In this document: in pieces, positions 1 through 7,421 of the stretch
Position numbering within the stretch: position 1 is the stretch's first letter
Layout: each line of letters opens with the position of its first letter
From: an uncultured Bacteroides sp.
GTDB lineage: Bacteria > Bacteroidota > Bacteroidia > Bacteroidales > Bacteroidaceae
DNA length: 29,349 nucleotides
NCBI RefSeq assembly: GCF_937912035.1
Contig: NZ_CALDPF010000060.1
Coordinates: 1 to 29,349 of the forward strand
Direction: 5' to 3'
The notes under the pieces: model-generated
Seen by the model: the letters and a program-made list of their open reading frames with translations, nothing else
The model's database searches: none
What the model was told of the DNA's origin: nothing
Program-made: the position numbers and the translations under genes

Positions 1-26
1 TAGGTAGTCGCCGTTTTAGATGAGAG

Positions 27-54
27 ATCCCCGAGGTAGAGATACTTCGGGGAT
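27..54. terminator. Hairpin, probable terminator at the window edge
   Basis: A 12-bp stem (atccccgaggta / tacttcggggat, one G-U pair) closes a 4-nt loop. It lies 18 nt beyond the stop of the minus-strand pentapeptide gene and may also serve a plus-strand gene ending before the window. A strong T-run is missing on both sides, so the direction of action is uncertain. Confidence 0.5.
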
Positions 55-71
55 TCTTGCGTTTATACAGA

Positions 72-1379
72 TTAATAATTATTTCTTATTCTGTTGGCAA
101 GTACGAATCCCATAAATCCCACCAACAAAATTCCTGATGTTGTCTGTAGACAAGCCATTAAATCGTCCTTGAATATATTTGTAAATTTATCGAAAGGTCC
201 CATTGTGTTATTAAGACTATATGCCAGTTCTATTTGCCAATTCAGGCAACCCTCTGTTCTAAAATGTAAGGCAGCCATATATCCTACTACAATTATTATG
301 AACCAGAATAATACTGTTCTTATCTTGAATCCGAATCCGAACATCCAGCTGAAAATGAATCCCAATAGAGATATGATATTACCTGATATAATCTTTGCTT
401 CTGAACACTTATGATGATTGTTTTTGTTCCTTAAACTATTTAGTATGGATTTACAGTTATTTATTATAGAGTATAGGTTTGCCCAAGCTTCATTTATTTT
501 CGCTCGTTCATAAGCCTTATTTGCATCCCTGAATAGTCCTTTACCTGAATAATAACCGCTTAATTGAGCATAAACAGCACTAGCTTCTGTTCTTACAAAT
601 TCTTTACTCTTTACTGTATTACCCTTGTCTTCTCCTTCGTTTAGATAACTAAAATCTGCACATGGGTTTTGTTTGTGCCAATGGGGATTACATATAAGTT
701 TTTCGCTATAATCTGAATAAAATTCTTGTATTAACCCCTCAATAGAATTCATACGAAGGCAGTTGTATTCAAAAACGGTATTTGTTATACTGCAACGCAT
801 AAATTTACATTCTGTGAAACTTGTTGTACCTTTAAAAGCTGCCATATAGAAATCTCCATATTTTATCTTGCATCCTCCAAGCGAACAATTAACCAGTGAA
901 GTATATCTGAAATCAGCAATATTTATTAGTGCATTTCTGAAGCGACAAAACTCAAATTCACAAAGAAAAAAGTCTGTATTATTTATTTCTGTAATTATTA
1001 TTTCGTCTTTTTTGTCTCGTAGAGTATTATAATTTATATTTTCTTTTTGTTGTTCTTTTACACTGATTTTGTAAGTGTCAAAATTACATCTAATAAGTTT
1101 GCATTGTGCAAAACTTACATTATTAAATTTACAACCTTTGAAGTTTACATTGAATATTACTTTAGGACTTTGACGTTCTACGTTGTAATAACCAAATATT
1201 ACATTCTCAATTATTAGTCCCCCCATGTCAATATTTCTTATATTGACTGCTGTCAAATCCAGATTCTTTAATGTTTTATCGTTATTATGAGAATCTGATA
1301 TTATTTTCCTTAAATCGGAGATGTTTGCTACTTTACGAATATTGCAACTAGTATCGATAAAAGATAAATTTGTTTCCAT
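72..1379 (-). CDS. Pentapeptide-repeat membrane protein with a two-helix channel-like C-terminus
   Basis: The 435-residue protein has an N-terminal half (about 38-215) rich in degenerate A/C-(D/N/K)-F/L-x-x repeats, for example around KGCKFNNVSF and SLVNCSLGGC, as expected for a right-handed pentapeptide beta-helix. A helical linker (about 262-300, VYAQLSGYYSGKG then AYERAKINEAW) follows. The C-terminus has one or two hydrophobic stretches near 330-350, a clear helix at about 354-371, a re-entrant-looking segment (382-397) and a final helix at about 412-430 ending in ANRIRNNY. This order matches known pentapeptide/Ion_trans_2 fusions, in which the final two helices form a K+-channel-like pore. 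The usual TVGYGD filter is here TMGPFD (392-397), so ion selectivity cannot be assumed. No signal peptide. The gene is monocistronic, with a TATTTTTG promoter box just upstream. The pentapeptide fold is confident; the channel role is inference. Confidence 0.7.
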   Translation of the reverse strand: METNLSFIDTSCNIRKVANISDLRKIISDSHNNDKTLKNLDLTAVNIRNIDMGGLIIENVIFGYYNVERQSPKVIFNVNFKGCKFNNVSFAQCKLIRCNFDTYKISVKEQQKENINYNTLRDKKDEIIITEINNTDFFLCEFEFCRFRNALINIADFRYTSLVNCSLGGCKIKYGDFYMAAFKGTTSFTECKFMRCSITNTVFEYNCLRMNSIEGLIQEFYSDYSEKLICNPHWHKQNPCADFSYLNEGEDKGNTVKSKEFVRTEASAVYAQLSGYYSGKGLFRDANKAYERAKINEAWANLYSIINNCKSILNSLRNKNNHHKCSEAKIISGNIISLLGFIFSWMFGFGFKIRTVLFWFIIIVVGYMAALHFRTEGCLNWQIELAYSLNNTMGPFDKFTNIFKDDLMACLQTTSGILLVGFMGFVLANRIRNNY

Positions 1380-1405
1380 ATATTAAATTCTAGATGTTAA
1401 GCATA

Positions 1406-1413
1406 CAAAAATA
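1406..1413 (-). promoter_or_regulatory. -7 promoter box (TATTTTTG)
   Basis: On the minus strand this reads TATTTTTG, matching the Bacteroidetes TAnnTTTG element. It lies 26 nt before the ATG of the pentapeptide-repeat gene. No convincing TTTG -33 element is seen. Confidence 0.5.
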
Positions 1414-1476
1414 TTCAATTAAATTGAGAAAATGTAGCGATAGTGATTTTATAAATAGTGAGATGTTATAATAAAA

Positions 1477-1508
1477 ACGAGGCTGTCTCATTTTTGAGAC
1501 AGCCTCGT
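1477..1508 (-). terminator. Rho-independent terminator of the S41 protease gene
   Basis: A perfect 14-bp stem (acgaggctgtctca / tgagacagcctcgt) closes a TTTT loop, and a T-rich tract follows on the minus strand. It starts about 20 nt past the protease stop codon. The GAGGCTGTCTCA arm is, from memory, common in Bacteroides intergenic regions; that is recollection and was not searched. Confidence 0.85.
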
Positions 1509-1528
1509 GTATGTTATTATTGTATTTT

Positions 1529-3217
1529 TTATTTTTCTTCTATAACAGAAAGGATCTTCTTGTATTTGTTTGAGTCTTTAAGAACCTTTACAGCACTTTC
1601 AAAATCTGCATCGTCTTTTAGGCGTTCCATTGCTGCTCCACGCTGATAGAAATATCTGGTAATAATTTCTTGCGAAAGATATTCGATAATTTGTTTTTTG
1701 AATGTTTCAAGATCGCGATCCAGATTGTGGTTGAGTTTCTTTTCGAGTGCGGCGAACTCATCTTTAGCACCATCCATATATCCTTCGAATTCTGCCATTT
1801 CCTTTAATGATTTAAGCATTTTTTCGCTTTGGCGATCGTAGGTGAAATTACGGGATTTTACCATGCTTTTGAAGTCTTCGTAGTCTTTGTCTGTCAGTTT
1901 GAAGTCTGCTACAGAAGCTGGTGCTTGGTGTGTCCAGCAATATTGTGTGGCATAATCGAATATTATATCTTCATTCATCAGATAGAAAATGATGTTAGGG
2001 AACTTTGGTGCTTTTACCTCAATATCAGGACGAATACCTCCGCCATCGCGTACTTCACGGCCTATTGCTGTATGGAATACGTTTGTGAGGCTGTCCGGAG
2101 TGCGTGCCACAGAACCGTCGGCGCTTTTCTTGGAATAATCTATTGCCTGAATACATCTTCCGCTTGGAATATAGTATTTAGATGTAGTGACTTTCAGAGT
2201 TCCATTGTATGGAAGCGGGCGTGTAGTCTGGACAAGTCCTTTTCCGTATGTGCGGTTTCCTACTATTACTGCACGATCAAGGTCTTGCAGTGATCCGCTG
2301 AGGATTTCAGAGGCAGATGCTGATGCTCCGTTTACAAGTACAACAAGTGGAATTTCAGTATCAACAGGTTCAAATCGTGTTTTAAATGAATTTTCAGCTT
2401 GTTTTATTTTTCCTTTGGTGTAAACCACTTCCTGGCCTTTAGGTACGAATAAACCGACAATGTCTACAGCTTCGGATAATGAACCTCCACCGTTGTCTCT
2501 CAGATCAATAATAAGTGATTTTGCTCCTTTCTGTTTTAATTCTATGAATGCTTTCTTGAAATCCTTAGAGCAGTTGTCTGTGAAGCTTTGAAGAGCTATA
2601 TAACCGATGCTGTCGCGTACAATACCGTAATATGGTACTGGATTTGTTCGAATGCTTTTTCTTGTTATTTTGAACTCAATTTCTGTACTGTCGTTTTGCA
2701 TTGGGCGGAGTACTTTTAGTACAAATGATGTCCCAGGTTCACCTCTTAACGCATTGCTGACCTTGTTTGAAAATTCTTGTGGTTTCAAGTTGCCACGAAG
2801 CATTTCCTTTCCACCTACTTCCAGAATTATATCCCCTGCTTTGACTCCTGATTCAGCTGCAGGCATACCTTCTGTTGGTTCTACTATAACTATGCGGTCG
2901 CTTGCTTCGTAGTATCTGATTGCAGCTCCAATACCTCCGTATTTACCGGTAATCATCTCTTTCAGACTACTTACTTCTTCTTCAGGATAATATTCTGTAT
3001 AGGGGTCTGTCAGAGCCAACATACCGTTTACTCCGTTCTGTATCATCTTTTCTACATCTACCGTATCAACATAAAACATATCCAGTTCCTTGAATATGGA
3101 GTTGAACAGATCGAGATTCTTTGCAATTTTGAAGTTACGGTCATCGCCTTTGAAACTTAACAGTCCCATGCTTATAAGTATGGCGAAAGCTGCAAAAAGA
3201 GTTTTTTTGGTATTCAT
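1529..3217 (-). CDS. S41-family carboxy-terminal processing protease (Ctp/Prc-like)
   Basis: The 562-residue periplasmic serine protease has an N-terminal signal peptide or anchor (residues 1-22, MNTKKTLFAAFAILISMG). A PDZ domain at about 88-172 contains the GYGGIG-like loop (KYGGIGAAI) and the KAGDIILEVGG strand. The S41 catalytic core carries GASASASE and TYGKG. Ser301 and Lys326 are 25 residues apart, as are the catalytic Ser/Lys of the Prc/D1P family. The C-terminal part (about 400-562) is charged, helical and longer than in CtpA. The role is cleavage of C-terminal tails of envelope proteins; the substrate is unknown. It is a single gene with its own upstream promoter-like element and a strong terminator. 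Confidence 0.93.
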   Translation of the reverse strand: MNTKKTLFAAFAILISMGLLSFKGDDRNFKIAKNLDLFNSIFKELDMFYVDTVDVEKMIQNGVNGMLALTDPYTEYYPEEEVSSLKEMITGKYGGIGAAIRYYEASDRIVIVEPTEGMPAAESGVKAGDIILEVGGKEMLRGNLKPQEFSNKVSNALRGEPGTSFVLKVLRPMQNDSTEIEFKITRKSIRTNPVPYYGIVRDSIGYIALQSFTDNCSKDFKKAFIELKQKGAKSLIIDLRDNGGGSLSEAVDIVGLFVPKGQEVVYTKGKIKQAENSFKTRFEPVDTEIPLVVLVNGASASASEILSGSLQDLDRAVIVGNRTYGKGLVQTTRPLPYNGTLKVTTSKYYIPSGRCIQAIDYSKKSADGSVARTPDSLTNVFHTAIGREVRDGGGIRPDIEVKAPKFPNIIFYLMNEDIIFDYATQYCWTHQAPASVADFKLTDKDYEDFKSMVKSRNFTYDRQSEKMLKSLKEMAEFEGYMDGAKDEFAALEKKLNHNLDRDLETFKKQIIEYLSQEIITRYFYQRGAAMERLKDDADFESAVKVLKDSNKYKKILSVIEEK

Positions 3218-3271
3218 GTGATTTTATTGTTTACATTTATTAATATTATAATGTGTCATTAATATATTATG

Positions 3272-3302
3272 CAAAGAAAAGCATTATTCTGTTTTCAGCA
3301 AC
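3272..3302 (-). promoter_or_regulatory. Promoter of the S41 protease gene
   Basis: The minus strand reads GTTG, 19 nt of spacer, then TTTCTTTG, one base off TAnnTTTG. It sits 54 nt before the ATG. Spacing and order fit a sigma-ABfr promoter. Confidence 0.5.
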
Positions 3303-3426
3303 AGAAATACTTTAATATTTAACTTAATTTCGTCAAGGGAAGGCAGAAAGATATTGTATTTATGCTACATAAAGCACTGGTAAATGTAGAAAATGAAATA
3401 TTTTTATAATTTTTTCGTCAAAGGTC

Positions 3427-3457
3427 TTGCATAATTCAAAACAAGCTAGTATCTTTG
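3427..3457 (+). promoter_or_regulatory. Promoter of tRNA-Asn
   Basis: TTG at 3427-3429, a 20-nt spacer, then TATCTTTG at 3450-3457. This fits the Bacteroidetes consensus TTTG-N19/21-TAnnTTTG well and sits 23 nt before the mature tRNA 5' end. Confidence 0.8.
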
Positions 3458-3480
3458 CACCGCAATCGAGAAAACAACCT

Positions 3481-3554
3481 TCTTCAGTAGCTCAGTCGGT
3501 TAGAGCATCTGACTGTTAATCAGAGGGTCGTTGGTTCAAGTCCAACCTGAAGAG
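3481..3554 (+). tRNA. tRNA-Asn (anticodon GTT)
   Basis: A full cloverleaf can be drawn. The acceptor is tcttcag/ctgaaga, with D arm ctcagtcggttagagc, anticodon stem tctga/tcaga around ctGTTaa, T arm gttggttcaagtccaac and discriminator G at 3554. CCA is not encoded. The flanking promoter and terminator make it a self-contained unit. Confidence 0.96.
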
Positions 3555-3556
3555 CA

Positions 3557-3584
3557 AAAAGGTTCACTTTCGAGTGAACCTTTT
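3557..3584. terminator. Bidirectional terminator between tRNA-Asn and the barrel gene
   Basis: The stem ggttcact/agtgaacc closes a TTCG loop and is flanked by AAAA and TTTT, so it forms a U-tailed hairpin on both strands. It ends the tRNA transcript and the convergent outer-membrane protein gene whose stop is at 3595. Confidence 0.88.
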
Positions 3585-3594
3585 CTGTTTATAT

Positions 3595-4887
3595 TCAGAG
3601 TCGTTTTATAAGAAAGCTGAAATCTGTTCTAAGGTATATACCTGCTATAAAGCTTATTGAGTTAGGTTCTTTTGTAGTGATTTTAACAGTTTCTCCATTT
3701 TCGCCTGTATTGGTGGATGTAGAATTTACAGAGAATGTGTTGTAGATATCTGCATGTACACCTAAGGCAAATCCTTTGCTTATTTGATGAGAATATTCCA
3801 AGCTTAGAAAAGCGGTTTTAGGATTATTATAAACTAGGTTCTTGTTTGATAAAGATACAGTTCCGAACAATGGATTTCCCATTAAAGAAACGAAATTATG
3901 GCATTGCCAGTAACCGGCATGAAGGCGGAAGTACCTGATGTCAAAATCAGTTTTACCATATATGCCATATCCATTGTTGAAAGGAAATATATCCCCTTTT
4001 TGCTGTGCATAGTATGTAATATCTGCTTCGATATTCAGTTTCCTGAAATTTCGGAAAGGCATTTTTATGTCCATACCTATACCTGTAGCAGCATTGAGCC
4101 ATGTCTTGACGTTGCGTACTGTTGCTGAGGTATTTATTTCGCCTCCCTGATGTTTGAAAATGAGTTGTAGTGGAAAATATACGTGGGTACTGCTTTTCTC
4201 AAGTGAAGGCGAATTGGTTTTTATTTTGGATGATATACCAAAAGTAAATTCTTCCTGACGGTTGTCTCCTTGAAAAATAAAGCTTTCCCAGTTTATCCAC
4301 ATATCCATGTTGAAGTGACGTAGATTGCATAAAAATTGTACTCCGGCTTCTGGGTCGGATGTCATAACCATTTCCTTATTATATAATGGTTCTATCAGAT
4401 TATGGTTGTTTCTTCCATATATGTTTCCCAATACTAATGATATTTTAGGGTTAGGTGCGTAATGTATACGGAAAAATGGAACAGCGTGGAATGCACTTTG
4501 TACATTTTCAGATTCGTGTCCGGGTAGGTTAGAATAGTGAGTATTTGGATATTGGTTTTCACCCCAATATCTTAACATATATGCACCGGCTTCGATCTTT
4601 AACGATTTTAGTGGCTGATATGATACCGATGGAAGAATCCATAGCCCGGGCAGTGTGTAGCCTTTTACAAGTTTACCTTTATATTCGTTGTTCCTGAAAA
4701 AATTCATATTACGGAATCTCAACTTAAGTTCGCGAACTTCTGACGATGAAAATGTGGTATCCTCGCAGTAGATGAGCTGCGACATATTTTGAGATTTAAC
4801 TTTGCTGGGGAAAATTGTATTGAATAGAAATACGGCTGAAATGTAAAAGATAAGCGTAAACCTGTTTGATATAAAAGTTTTTTTCAT
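3595..4887 (-). CDS. Outer-membrane beta-barrel protein of unknown function
   Basis: From the chosen ATG (MKKTFISNRF) the protein is 430 residues. It has a long signal peptide with hydrophobic core FTLIFYISAVFLFNTIF and a plausible cleavage near KVKSQ. The rest is made of alternating amphipathic strands rich in Tyr/Phe/Asn, such as LPSVSYQPLKSLKIEAGAYM and FRLHAGYWQCHNFVSL, and ends in a strand with aromatic residues (FSFLIKRL). This resembles a porin-like barrel. I do not recognise the family. An upstream in-frame TTG at 4917 would add ten residues but lies inside the TATTTTTG promoter box, so it is rejected; the ATG at 4899 is a second possibility. The gene is downstream of, and co-oriented with, the metallophosphoesterase gene but has its own promoter. 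Confidence 0.75.
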   Translation of the reverse strand: MKKTFISNRFTLIFYISAVFLFNTIFPSKVKSQNMSQLIYCEDTTFSSSEVRELKLRFRNMNFFRNNEYKGKLVKGYTLPGLWILPSVSYQPLKSLKIEAGAYMLRYWGENQYPNTHYSNLPGHESENVQSAFHAVPFFRIHYAPNPKISLVLGNIYGRNNHNLIEPLYNKEMVMTSDPEAGVQFLCNLRHFNMDMWINWESFIFQGDNRQEEFTFGISSKIKTNSPSLEKSSTHVYFPLQLIFKHQGGEINTSATVRNVKTWLNAATGIGMDIKMPFRNFRKLNIEADITYYAQQKGDIFPFNNGYGIYGKTDFDIRYFRLHAGYWQCHNFVSLMGNPLFGTVSLSNKNLVYNNPKTAFLSLEYSHQISKGFALGVHADIYNTFSVNSTSTNTGENGETVKITTKEPNSISFIAGIYLRTDFSFLIKRL

Positions 4888-4914
4888 TGGGATATGCATA
4901 TAGTTTTCTACCTG

Positions 4915-4922
4915 CAAAAATA
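4915..4922 (-). promoter_or_regulatory. -7 promoter box (TATTTTTG) of the barrel gene
   Basis: The minus strand reads TATTTTTG, matching TAnnTTTG, 27 nt before the ATG at 4887. It overlaps the in-frame TTG at 4917 and therefore argues for the downstream start. No clear -33 element. Confidence 0.55.
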
Positions 4923-5003
4923 CTAAGTTAATGTTTCATTATACATATTTATTGTAAAAAAGTGAGCTCATTATTTTATGACAGGAGTGAATGTCATTAA
5001 ATT

Positions 5004-5840
5004 TTATTTTTCTGTTTCCAGAATAATAAGTACAACCTCGCTTGGAGTAAATATTCTTATGTCCTTTCGTGATGTCCCCAATCCATTACTTATGATAATG
5101 GGAATTCCTCTGGAATTGTATTTTTTACCGGTAAGAAAACGGTTGCTGTATTTTGAAAATTTTGCTGGTGTCCATCTGTTGAAAAGACTGATCTGACCGC
5201 CGTGTGTATGTCCTGCAAGGGCCAGGTCTGTGTTGCTGATGTCAGTATCCTCTACATAGTCCGGGGTATGTGTGAGCATTATTACAAAGTCTTCCGGATT
5301 AAGTGATAAAGTGGGTGAGATGCCATTACTCTTCAGATCGAACGGATTTCTTATTCCTGTTATCAATATAAAATTATCACCTTTATAGATTGTATCTGTA
5401 GTGTGTTCAAGTAGTCTGACTCCTGTACGGGACATTGTCATGCGTGTGAGTGTATCGTTTTCGCCGTGTTCATGGTTACCCATTACTGCAAATGTTCCAA
5501 ATGGTGTCTTTATGCGATTCAATGCAGAGAATAGCTCGTCCAGATTTCCTCCATTGCGTCCTCTGTAGTCGCCTCCCAACAGTAGTATGTCTGCATCCAA
5601 TGACTGAATGGCTTCAACCAGAGAGTGAAGGCGCTTGTGGGAAAATCTGCTTTCGTAATGGAAATCAGTAGCAAATGCTATCCTGAACCCATTAAAATTC
5701 TCAGGCAAGTCCTTTGATGAAATATGGTATGTCTTTATCCGCCCTATCCCCTTGTATCGTGAAAATGATGCTGTAGCACATGATGTCAGTAATAAAGAGA
5801 TGACAAGGAATATCGGACTGAGTATGGCTAATTTTTTCAT
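5004..5840 (-). CDS. Calcineurin-like metallophosphoesterase lipoprotein (YaeI/YkoQ type)
   Basis: This is a 278-residue hydrolase of the dinuclear-metal phosphoesterase superfamily. The metal-binding motifs appear in order: DxH (Asp59, His61), GD (90-91), GNHE (121-124), a His in LTHTPD (about 191) and GHTHGG (210-215). The N-terminus is a lipoprotein signal with lipobox LLTSC (Cys21), so the enzyme should be tethered to an envelope membrane facing the periplasm. Related YaeI/YkoQ proteins are membrane-associated phosphoesterases, but the substrate here cannot be read from sequence. The gene is divergent from menA; the two -7 boxes lie only 13 nt apart. Confidence 0.88.
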   Translation of the reverse strand: MKKLAILSPIFLVISLLLTSCATASFSRYKGIGRIKTYHISSKDLPENFNGFRIAFATDFHYESRFSHKRLHSLVEAIQSLDADILLLGGDYRGRNGGNLDELFSALNRIKTPFGTFAVMGNHEHGENDTLTRMTMSRTGVRLLEHTTDTIYKGDNFILITGIRNPFDLKSNGISPTLSLNPEDFVIMLTHTPDYVEDTDISNTDLALAGHTHGGQISLFNRWTPAKFSKYSNRFLTGKKYNSRGIPIIISNGLGTSRKDIRIFTPSEVVLIILETEK

Positions 5841-5868
5841 AAATGAATAATTCGGTTTGATATATACG

Positions 5869-5876
5869 CAAAAGTA
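5869..5876 (-). promoter_or_regulatory. -7 promoter box (TACTTTTG) of the metallophosphoesterase gene
   Basis: The minus strand reads TACTTTTG, a perfect TAnnTTTG, 28 nt before the ATG at 5840. A TTG on the minus strand at 5901-5903 is the best -33 candidate but is 24 nt away. Confidence 0.55.
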
Positions 5877-5889
5877 GCATTTTATATAC

Positions 5890-5897
5890 TAACTTTG
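5890..5897 (+). promoter_or_regulatory. -7 promoter box (TAACTTTG) of menA
   Basis: TAACTTTG matches TAnnTTTG and lies 25 nt before the menA ATG. It faces away from the oppositely oriented box at 5869-5876, so RNA polymerases at the two sites would overlap. No clear -33. Confidence 0.55.
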
Positions 5898-5922
5898 CGG
5901 CAATATTCATTAAAAGATTATC

Positions 5923-6807
5923 ATGGTAAAAACTAATTCTATTAAGGCATGGTTTCTTGCAGCACGTCCAAAAACTCTGACTGGAGCTGCAATCCCCGTA
6001 ATGTTGGGGTGCGCCTTGGCATATATATATGGTCATTTTGATGTTGTACCTGCTGTACTATGCTTTCTGTTTGCATTCCTGATGCAGATTGACGCTAATT
6101 TCATTAATGATCTTTTTGATTTTCTGAAAGGGACAGATAGGGAAGATCGGCTCGGACCGGAACGGGCTTGCGCCCAAGGTTGGATTTCTCCGAAGGCGAT
6201 GAAGGCTGGTATTGCAGTAATTACAGTTCTGGCAGCAGTAGTAGGGCTGTCTTTATTGAATTATGGAGGATGGGAGCTGATACCGATAGGAATGGCATGT
6301 ATAATATTCGCTTTTCTTTATACAGCCGGTCCTTATCCTTTGGCATATCATGGATGGGGTGATATTCTGGTACTGGTATTTTTTGGATTTGTTCCTGTTG
6401 GGTGTACATATTATGTGATGGCTCATGGGTGGAATACTTCCGTTACGGTTGCCTCGTTGGCTTGCGGACTTATAATAGATACATTGCTGATGATAAACAA
6501 TTTTCGCGACAGGGATCAGGATGCGATAAGTGGAAAGAAGACTGTTGTGGTGCGATTCGGGGCAAAGGCAGGGTTGATACTGTATTTCCTTCTTGGGCTC
6601 GTGGCTTGTTGGCTTTGTTTTTATTTTCTTACTATAGGAAAAATATATGCGGTGCTTTTCCCACAGTTCTATCTGGTAATGCATATTATGACTACAGTAA
6701 AGATGGCAAAGATAAATAAGGGTAAGGCTCTTAATATGATTTTGGGCGAGACATCAAGAAATATGCTTATCTTCGGAATAATGCTTACTCTTGGACTTAT
6801 TTTATAG
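5923..6807 (+). CDS. menA: 1,4-dihydroxy-2-naphthoate polyprenyltransferase (UbiA family)
   Basis: This is a 294-residue integral membrane prenyltransferase with about eight or nine hydrophobic helices. The two UbiA aspartate-rich motifs are intact: NDLFDFLKGTD at 62-72 and NNFRDRDQD at 192-200. They bind the Mg2+-diphosphate of the polyprenyl donor. The N-terminal AARPKTLTGAAIPVMLG is typical of MenA, which attaches the isoprenoid tail to DHNA in menaquinone synthesis. Length is close to E. coli MenA (308). No other men gene is nearby, but ispF (isoprenoid precursor) is the convergent neighbour. Another UbiA activity is possible; MenA is the best reading. Confidence 0.9.
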   Translation: MVKTNSIKAWFLAARPKTLTGAAIPVMLGCALAYIYGHFDVVPAVLCFLFAFLMQIDANFINDLFDFLKGTDREDRLGPERACAQGWISPKAMKAGIAVITVLAAVVGLSLLNYGGWELIPIGMACIIFAFLYTAGPYPLAYHGWGDILVLVFFGFVPVGCTYYVMAHGWNTSVTVASLACGLIIDTLLMINNFRDRDQDAISGKKTVVVRFGAKAGLILYFLLGLVACWLCFYFLTIGKIYAVLFPQFYLVMHIMTTVKMAKINKGKALNMILGETSRNMLIFGIMLTLGLIL

Positions 6808-6852
6808 AATATGCAGGGTATACTCCTCTTTTAGAAAAGTATTTAAGAAATA

Positions 6853-6916
6853 TTTATCCCCTGTTTAGATACCGTTTAATTATTATTCTCTAAACGGTAT
6901 CTAAACAGGGGATAAA
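6853..6916. repeat. Perfect 26-bp inverted repeat between menA and ispF, likely bidirectional terminator
   Basis: Arms at 6853-6878 and 6891-6916 are exact reverse complements, with a 12-nt loop (attattattctc). The arms include cccctgtttagataccg and its complement. It lies 46 nt after the menA stop and 26 nt after the ispF stop, a position that suits a shared terminator. The stem is unusually long, and no run of Ts follows it directly on either strand. Confidence 0.8.
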
Positions 6917-6941
6917 CAATATTTAATCATTTTCTGAAAAA

Positions 6942-7421
6942 TCAATGTTTCTCTATAAGGACAGTAGCGTATGCTGAAATGCCTTCTTCGCGCCCAGTGA
7001 ATCCAAGCTTTTCTGTTGTAGTAGCTTTTATAGAGACATCGTCAGTGTCTATACCCATAACACCGGCTAAGACTTCCTGCATTTCTGGTATTCTGGCTTT
7101 TAGTTTCGGACGTTCGGCGCATACGGTAGCGTCGATGTTTCCTATGGTATAACCTTTTTCAGAAATCAGTTTTACGGTACGTGCAAGGAGTATCTTACTG
7201 TCTATATTCTTGAACTCTCCTGCATTGTCAGGAAAGTGAAATCCTATATCGCGCATGTTGGCAGCTCCTAGAAGAGCATCGCAGATTGCATGTATCAGAA
7301 CATCGGCATCAGAGTGTCCCAACAATCCAAGTTCATGTTCTAACTTTATTCCACCAAGCCACAGTTCTCTGTCAGGAACCAGACGGTGGACATCAAAACC
7401 AAATCCTACTCTAATCTTCAT
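6942..7421 (-). CDS. ispF: 2-C-methyl-D-erythritol 2,4-cyclodiphosphate synthase
   Basis: The 159-residue enzyme converts CDP-methylerythritol 2-phosphate to the cyclic diphosphate plus CMP in the MEP isoprenoid pathway. The Zn ligands are seen in FDVHRL (Asp10, His12) and LLGHSDADV (His44). The substrate-binding segments DIGFHFPD and TTTEKLGFTGREEG are intact. Length is normal. Its ATG overlaps the stop of the FAH-family gene as ATGA, so the two are translationally coupled in a rex - hydrolase - ispF operon. Confidence 0.97.
   Translation of the reverse strand: MKIRVGFGFDVHRLVPDRELWLGGIKLEHELGLLGHSDADVLIHAICDALLGAANMRDIGFHFPDNAGEFKNIDSKILLARTVKLISEKGYTIGNIDATVCAERPKLKARIPEMQEVLAGVMGIDTDDVSIKATTTEKLGFTGREEGISAYATVLIEKH

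Noticed and set aside
94..414. Plus-strand 106-codon ORF opposite the pentapeptide gene
   Set aside because: It is antisense to a well-supported gene, has no domain or promoter, and reads as a shadow of low-complexity codons.
72..1379. Qnr-type quinolone-resistance reading of the pentapeptide protein
   Set aside because: Qnr proteins are soluble, about 218 residues and almost all repeat; this one has a membrane C-terminus and irregular repeats.
1829..2293. Plus-strand 154-codon ORF opposite the S41 protease
   Set aside because: It lies wholly antisense to conserved catalytic coding sequence, with no recognisable motif.
3481..3554. tRNA-Asn as an integration site for a mobile element
   Set aside because: There is no integrase, no repeated tRNA 3' end and no composition break nearby; the same holds for tRNA-Phe.
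6253..6684. Minus-strand 143-codon ORF opposite menA
   Set aside because: It is antisense to conserved UbiA motifs, with a His/Ser/Tyr-rich composition typical of shadow frames.
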